Of a DNA stretch of 10,003 bases, positions 6,285-10,003 are shown in pieces. A program made the translations under genes and the position numbers. The notes under the pieces were generated by a model. That model was not told the origin of the DNA, ran no database searches, and worked only from the letters and a program-made list of their open reading frames with translations. This DNA is from Dysgonamonadaceae bacterium (lineage in GTDB: Bacteria > Bacteroidota > Bacteroidia > Bacteroidales > Azobacteroidaceae). The stretch spans positions 1 through 10,003 of the forward strand of contig JAISNS010000363.1 of NCBI GenBank assembly GCA_031276105.1, in the 5' to 3' direction. Positions within the stretch are counted from its first letter, which is position 1. Each line of letters opens with the position of its first letter.

Positions 6285-8082
6285 ATTGAACAATAAACCG
6301 TTGGGTCTGTACGCCGTTGGGCGTAGTAACTTGGGCAATATAAACGCCGGATGGCAAGCGCCGGACATCGTAGGGAATGACGTTTTCCCCATTATGCAAC
6401 TTCGATTGGAGAGCGGCTACTTTCATTCCCGAAACGGAATAAATTTCGATACCGGCTTTTCCGGCTGCAGCGCTTTCCAATACGAAATCAATTTTGCCGT
6501 CTATCCGGTTGACAATGATTCCGAAACTGCTGTTCGATCCGGTTTCCGGGACACGAATGGCGACGTCGCCGTTATCGCTGAAAGGTATTTTATGGGCAAA
6601 TACGGCGCCTTCCGATAGATAGCCAGCCCGGAAATCGCTCCAAAATGTGAGAAAATACTCGTTGTTGAACAACGGCAGGGAGATTAGACCGCTCTTTGTT
6701 CCGGTGGTTTTTTCCGAAAACACCCGGCGTTCTTCTTCCCAAACGTATTCCGGCTGTTCGCCGCTGACGTCGAAAAGTGCGGCAATATTTTCGGTGCCAT
6801 TCGCTCCGTAATCATGTTCGTAGAAAACCACGATCTTCTCTTTGCCGGCTAACCGGATGCTGTAATAATCGACCGCTTGCGGACTCCAGCCGAAGTCTAA
6901 CAGCAAACCGTTGGTATTGCCTTCGTCTCCGGCCTGCGTATTGGTCCACGTCAATTCGCCTTCTTTGGATATTTTTTGCAGAACAATACTTCGGTACGAT
7001 TGATTTTCATTGTGTTCTGCCCATACTGCATAGAGGTTTTCACTGACCGGGTCGTAGGCTAAGGCAGGACGGAAACCGCGCTTATTCTCATTCCAGTTCA
7101 AGCGCAAGCCCTGTTCTTCGCCGGAAGTAACAAATCCCTGTGTTCCGTCCGACAAAATGTGCGACACGTAGGCTTTTTCATACTTCGTGTTGTTATGGTC
7201 GTCGTACCAGCCCACAAAGCAACCGCCCTTTTGGTCGGAAATTACGTCAACGGATGAGACCAGGTAAGCGAGACTGGGAAAACCGTCGTTGTAGATGAGC
7301 GTCGGATTTGTCCAGGCAGGTTCTTTGTCGAAACTGTATTTTTGCGCATAGAGCTGAAAGCTGCCACCTTTGGCATAAACGACAATAAAGTCGCCGTAAC
7401 CGGCATCCACCAAAAAGGGATGCACATACGAAGTCGCGTCATCGGTCAGCAACAACGGATTGTTTTTACCCCATACAAATTCGCCGGCTTTCGATACTTT
7501 ATCGATCACCGTATAAGATTTGCTACCGACATAAATATCATGCGCAAAAATATAATCGCCGTAAGCATCTTCGATTACCTGAATGTTGACAGGCAATTCA
7601 TAAGCGAATCCCTTGTCCAAATCCAGCGGCTCGTCCCAAAGCAATTCGCCGGCAGGCGATACTTTATACACAAAGTATCCTTGATCTGTGCCGCTTGTAG
7701 CATTGCGTTCGTCTTTCACAATGTACAGGGCATTGCCGTCGCTATCCGTAAAAATAGCCCTGTCTTTGCCCATGGTAAACGAACGGGTAGGCTCATTGCT
7801 GATTAATTTCCCTGCATTCGGAAACAGTTTGTTCCCGTCTTTGTCGATGATTTGCAGAAAGTAAGCGACATCCGAACCATCGGAATACCGGTTTCCCAGT
7901 TTTTCGGGGTCTTCCTTTACCAAATCCCAGAACGCGACAAACGTAACCCCGTCTCTGTTCGTTTGCACTTCAAAATCCAAAATCTCGTCAACGGTTACAC
8001 GCAGGTCTTCCTGCGGATTCCACTGCGCCGTTAACACTCCTGCACACATTAGTCCGAAGACTGTCAGTAACATTTTTCTCAT
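6283..8082 (-). CDS. T9SS cargo, predicted beta-propeller protein (599 aa)
   Basis: I do not recognise a named family, but the body of the protein is built from about eight repeats of 30-50 residues. Each pairs a strand like (F/V)xxFW or xVGWYDD with a later strand of the form QKIxxxGExxW. Examples are YFLQIIDKDGNKLF (74-87), YFVYKVSPAGELLW (136-149), IDKVSKAGEFVW (193-204), LYAQKYSFDKEPAW (244-257), IVLQKISKEGELTW (366-379) and LTFWSDFRAG (478-487). This spacing is typical of 7- or 8-bladed propellers. The signal peptide MRKMLLTVFGLMCAGVLTA probably cleaves before Gln20, and a T9SS sorting domain occupies about 512-599 (IEIYSVSGMKV, RRLPSGVYIAQV, end RFIVQ). An in-frame ATG at 8130 would add 16 residues before the signal peptide. 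The ATG at 8082, behind an A-rich leader, fits better. It lies 50 bp after the Omp28-like gene. A binding or scaffold role is plausible; the ligand is unknown. Confidence 0.85.
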   Translation of the reverse strand: MRKMLLTVFGLMCAGVLTAQWNPQEDLRVTVDEILDFEVQTNRDGVTFVAFWDLVKEDPEKLGNRYSDGSDVAYFLQIIDKDGNKLFPNAGKLISNEPTRSFTMGKDRAIFTDSDGNALYIVKDERNATSGTDQGYFVYKVSPAGELLWDEPLDLDKGFAYELPVNIQVIEDAYGDYIFAHDIYVGSKSYTVIDKVSKAGEFVWGKNNPLLLTDDATSYVHPFLVDAGYGDFIVVYAKGGSFQLYAQKYSFDKEPAWTNPTLIYNDGFPSLAYLVSSVDVISDQKGGCFVGWYDDHNNTKYEKAYVSHILSDGTQGFVTSGEEQGLRLNWNENKRGFRPALAYDPVSENLYAVWAEHNENQSYRSIVLQKISKEGELTWTNTQAGDEGNTNGLLLDFGWSPQAVDYYSIRLAGKEKIVVFYEHDYGANGTENIAALFDVSGEQPEYVWEEERRVFSEKTTGTKSGLISLPLFNNEYFLTFWSDFRAGYLSEGAVFAHKIPFSDNGDVAIRVPETGSNSSFGIIVNRIDGKIDFVLESAAAGKAGIEIYSVSGMKVAALQSKLHNGENVIPYDVRRLPSGVYIAQVTTPNGVQTQRFIVQ

Positions 8083-8132
8083 TTTGTTTATTTTTAAATT
8101 AGTGAATAAATTGGGAATTGTCGAAAACACGT

Positions 8133-9860
8133 TTATCTAATTTGTATTTTCGACGTTTCCCGTTGATTGTTTTTATTAATTTCAAGTAAATAAAGTCCGG
8201 AAGATAAGCCTCCAAGCGGAATACGGACGTCGCCGGGGCTTCGTTTCGAAGCTATTTCGCGTTTCCAAACGCATTGTCCGCTTAAAGCGTAAAGTTTCAT
8301 TGCGATTTGTCCCGATAAATCGCCCGACAGGCAGAGGTTGTTCCGCTCGTCAACCGACGCTTTCAAATCAAGCGGTTGCGGAGAATGAACGGCTGTAACA
8401 TTCGGCAAAGCGGTAACGAAAAAGAGGCGACTGCCAAAAGTCGAGATATTTCTGTTCTGCGCGAAAGTGGAGGCGTCCGATTTTTTCAGTTCGACATAAC
8501 CGCTGGAGAAGCCGTCGCCCAAGCAGTCGGCTACTTCAAAGCAGTAAATTTGATTGGCTTCCAAGTCAACGGTGTCTTTTCGCAACGTGTTCTCTCCGGC
8601 GGGGTAAGGGCCAAAGGTATGGACAATTTGTCCCTCGCGGTTTTTGAGGGTAAACGTGTTTTCGTCGGCATACACATCGGTTTTTATATTGACCAACAGG
8701 CGCGGCGTCGTTTGAAACGGTTGTTCAAATGTTCCGCTTAATCGCGTATTGCTGACGGATTTGTCGTTGACTTTCGTCGCTTCGATTTCAAAGGTATTGT
8801 TTTCCAACAAATTGTACGGTTGCACGTTGAGGCGGAGGGTTTGGCTTTGATAGGAAGGGATTTCGCCCGTCCACGTCACCGTCTGCGCTTCGTTGTTGAT
8901 GTTGACCGTAAAATCAATGGTTGTCAGGGAATAATGCGATTCGTTTTTCACGTTCAACTCAAAAAAGTTGAAAGCGTAACACGCGGCATAGCCTTCTTTC
9001 GGCGGCGACAAAGTGATTTTCATCGGCTTCGTATAATTGATATAGGAAGGTTTTTGGCCAATCACGTTCAGGACGTCTGTTTTACCGGCGGTAACAAAAG
9101 CCAGTATTTCCATGTCTTCGGCTTTCAGCGGGACGTTGTTCACCGCTTCGGGCAGTTGATAAACATAGCGTTTCGTAAAATATTCGCCGGCTTTGGGTTG
9201 ATGAATGGTATCGCCCCAAAGCGGTGTGATAAAGGCTTTTAATTGATGTCGATGTACATACTCGTCGCCCATCAGTCCGCCGGTTTGGGGGCCTAAGATA
9301 TTGCTTTGGGTAATCAGGAGGTTCATAAAGTTTTCCTCTGTTTCCGAATCGGATGTGTAATAGGCTTCTACGTCAACGGTCAGGGTGCGCGAACTGCCGT
9401 CGAAAGCGGCGTTCATCCACAAGTTAACCGGCGCGTCTTCCCGAATGACTTCTTTGGCGGATTTCGACCACTCGCTGCGACCGAGTATGAGCGACCTCAA
9501 TTGTCCGTTGATTCGGATTTGCTTGCGGTTCACCGTTCCGCACGGATAGCTCGACACTTGAAAATAGTTGTCTATCGCTTCTCCTTCGGGTATCCGGAAA
9601 TCGGGTTCGCCGGTGTACGGCTGGGCATAATTTCCCGAATGAACGGCGATGGTATAAATTTTTCCTTCCTGAGCGGTAATCAGGTTGTTAGCGATTTTGT
9701 GTCCGTCGGGACAGAAAACGCAGTGAATGCCGGTAAACTCTTCCAACAAAGCATTTTTCTTTTGCACTTCGGTAGAAACCTCGTGGGCGTTTGCGATGGA
9801 AAGCGAAGCAATGGCTGCTACCGGCACGAAACTTCGGAATAGTAAACTGAGTTGTTTCAC
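8133..9860 (-). CDS. Omp28-related T9SS cargo with thioredoxin-like domain
   Basis: The N-terminal half fits the Omp28-related outer-membrane protein family. LLEEFTGIHCVFCPDGHKIA carries a CxxC motif (C47, C50), SSYPCGTVN carries a thioredoxin-like cis-Pro (P106), and a YVHRHQLKAF...WGD segment follows. Residues about 387-483 form a second beta domain (LLVNIKTDVYADENTFTLKN, then YCFEVADCLGDGFSSGY) often found in secreted Bacteroidota proteins. Residues about 487-575 are a T9SS sorting domain (KLYALSGQCVWKR, GGLSSGLYLLEINK). No lipobox Cys follows the signal peptide, so it should be exported as a soluble T9SS substrate, unlike lipoprotein Omp28. No ATG starts the frame. I use GTG at 9860 because it gives a good signal peptide (MKQLSLLFRSFVPVAAIASL, cleavage near ANA/HE). 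TTG at 9869, overlapping the upstream TGA as TTGA, is the alternative. Omp28 of Porphyromonas gingivalis is described as a surface adhesin-like protein; the role here is inferred. Confidence 0.88.
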   Translation of the reverse strand: MKQLSLLFRSFVPVAAIASLSIANAHEVSTEVQKKNALLEEFTGIHCVFCPDGHKIANNLITAQEGKIYTIAVHSGNYAQPYTGEPDFRIPEGEAIDNYFQVSSYPCGTVNRKQIRINGQLRSLILGRSEWSKSAKEVIREDAPVNLWMNAAFDGSSRTLTVDVEAYYTSDSETEENFMNLLITQSNILGPQTGGLMGDEYVHRHQLKAFITPLWGDTIHQPKAGEYFTKRYVYQLPEAVNNVPLKAEDMEILAFVTAGKTDVLNVIGQKPSYINYTKPMKITLSPPKEGYAACYAFNFFELNVKNESHYSLTTIDFTVNINNEAQTVTWTGEIPSYQSQTLRLNVQPYNLLENNTFEIEATKVNDKSVSNTRLSGTFEQPFQTTPRLLVNIKTDVYADENTFTLKNREGQIVHTFGPYPAGENTLRKDTVDLEANQIYCFEVADCLGDGFSSGYVELKKSDASTFAQNRNISTFGSRLFFVTALPNVTAVHSPQPLDLKASVDERNNLCLSGDLSGQIAMKLYALSGQCVWKREIASKRSPGDVRIPLGGLSSGLYLLEINKNNQRETSKIQIR

Positions 9861-9865
9861 GTTGC

Positions 9866-10003
9866 TCAAATTTTAATTTTTATTATTTCTCTTTTTTCTT
9901 GTTGGTTGATAACCAATATATAAATACCGGAAGGGAAAGCGGCGACGGGGAGCGTGACGGCTTGCGACGAAACGGCGCGGTCTAAGAGGCGTTTTCCGTC
10001 AAT
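9866..10003 (-). CDS. T9SS cargo, C-terminal tail only
   Basis: The frame enters from the right edge and stops at TGA 9868-9866, giving 45 residues. They begin IDGKRLLDRAVSS, contain LPVAAFPSGIYILVINQQ and end EIIKIKI. This is the last part of a type A T9SS sorting domain: the SGxY turn followed by a basic, hydrophobic final strand. Its closest parallel in the window is the end of the Omp28-like protein next to it. The passenger domain lies outside the window, so its function is unknown. The stop codon touches or overlaps the start of the Omp28-like gene, which argues for one transcript and possibly translational coupling. Confidence 0.85.
   Translation of the reverse strand: MDGKRLLDRAVSSQAVTLPVAAFPSGIYILVINQQEKREIIKIKI

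Noticed and set aside
8083..8130. Longer start of the propeller protein at 8130
   Set aside because: It would put 16 polar residues before a good Sec signal peptide. The 50-bp gap 8083-8132 is AT-rich with no clear promoter or terminator.

Overview
The window looks like chromosomal DNA of an anaerobic-type Bacteroidales bacterium (phylum Bacteroidota). The evidence is a RecF whose wording closely follows the Bacteroides/Porphyromonas form, a DUF721 gene overlapping its 3' end, a Bacteroidota-type promoter (TAnnTTTG -7 box) upstream of recF, few Shine-Dalgarno sequences, signal peptides that cleave before Gln, and several proteins ending in type IX secretion system (T9SS) C-terminal sorting domains. 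The species cannot be fixed from the sequence alone.

Layout. At the left edge (to 338, + strand) is the 3' part of an outer-membrane beta-barrel gene, closed by a strong intrinsic terminator (360-403). Everything after it is on the minus strand. recF (1815 to 715) and a DUF721/DciA-family gene (718 to 425) form a translationally overlapping pair with their own promoter at about 1912-1919. From the right edge down to 2053 lie four collinear genes for exported proteins: the C-terminal tail of a T9SS cargo (9866-10003), an Omp28-like thioredoxin-fold protein (8133-9860), a predicted beta-propeller protein (6283-8082), and a 1375-residue multidomain fibronectin-III/jelly-roll protein (2053-6180). 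A 14-bp hairpin terminator at 1997-2031 ends this group, so the four genes are probably one transcription unit or a closely coupled set whose promoter lies beyond the right edge. The gaps are a 4-nt overlap or 5-nt gap (depending on the start used), 50 bp and 102 bp.

How the genes fit together. The three complete exported proteins each have a Sec signal peptide and a C-terminal sorting domain, and the partial one has the sorting domain. All four should therefore cross the outer membrane through T9SS and end up on the surface or secreted. Their folds (Omp28/thioredoxin-like, propeller, FnIII/jelly-roll) suggest adhesion or ligand binding, but no substrate can be read from the sequence. recF/DUF721 are housekeeping replication and repair genes that happen to lie next to this accessory cluster.

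The most unusual non-coding signal is a set of 7-bp tandem repeats. Copies of TGTCACT (AGTGACA on the coding strand) begin at the stop codon of each of two neighbouring T9SS genes. In the 6181-6284 gap they face an inverted AGTGACG array, which itself abuts an AATTATG heptamer array just ahead of the next gene's start. I did not find a defence system, CRISPR array, RNA gene or insertion sequence.
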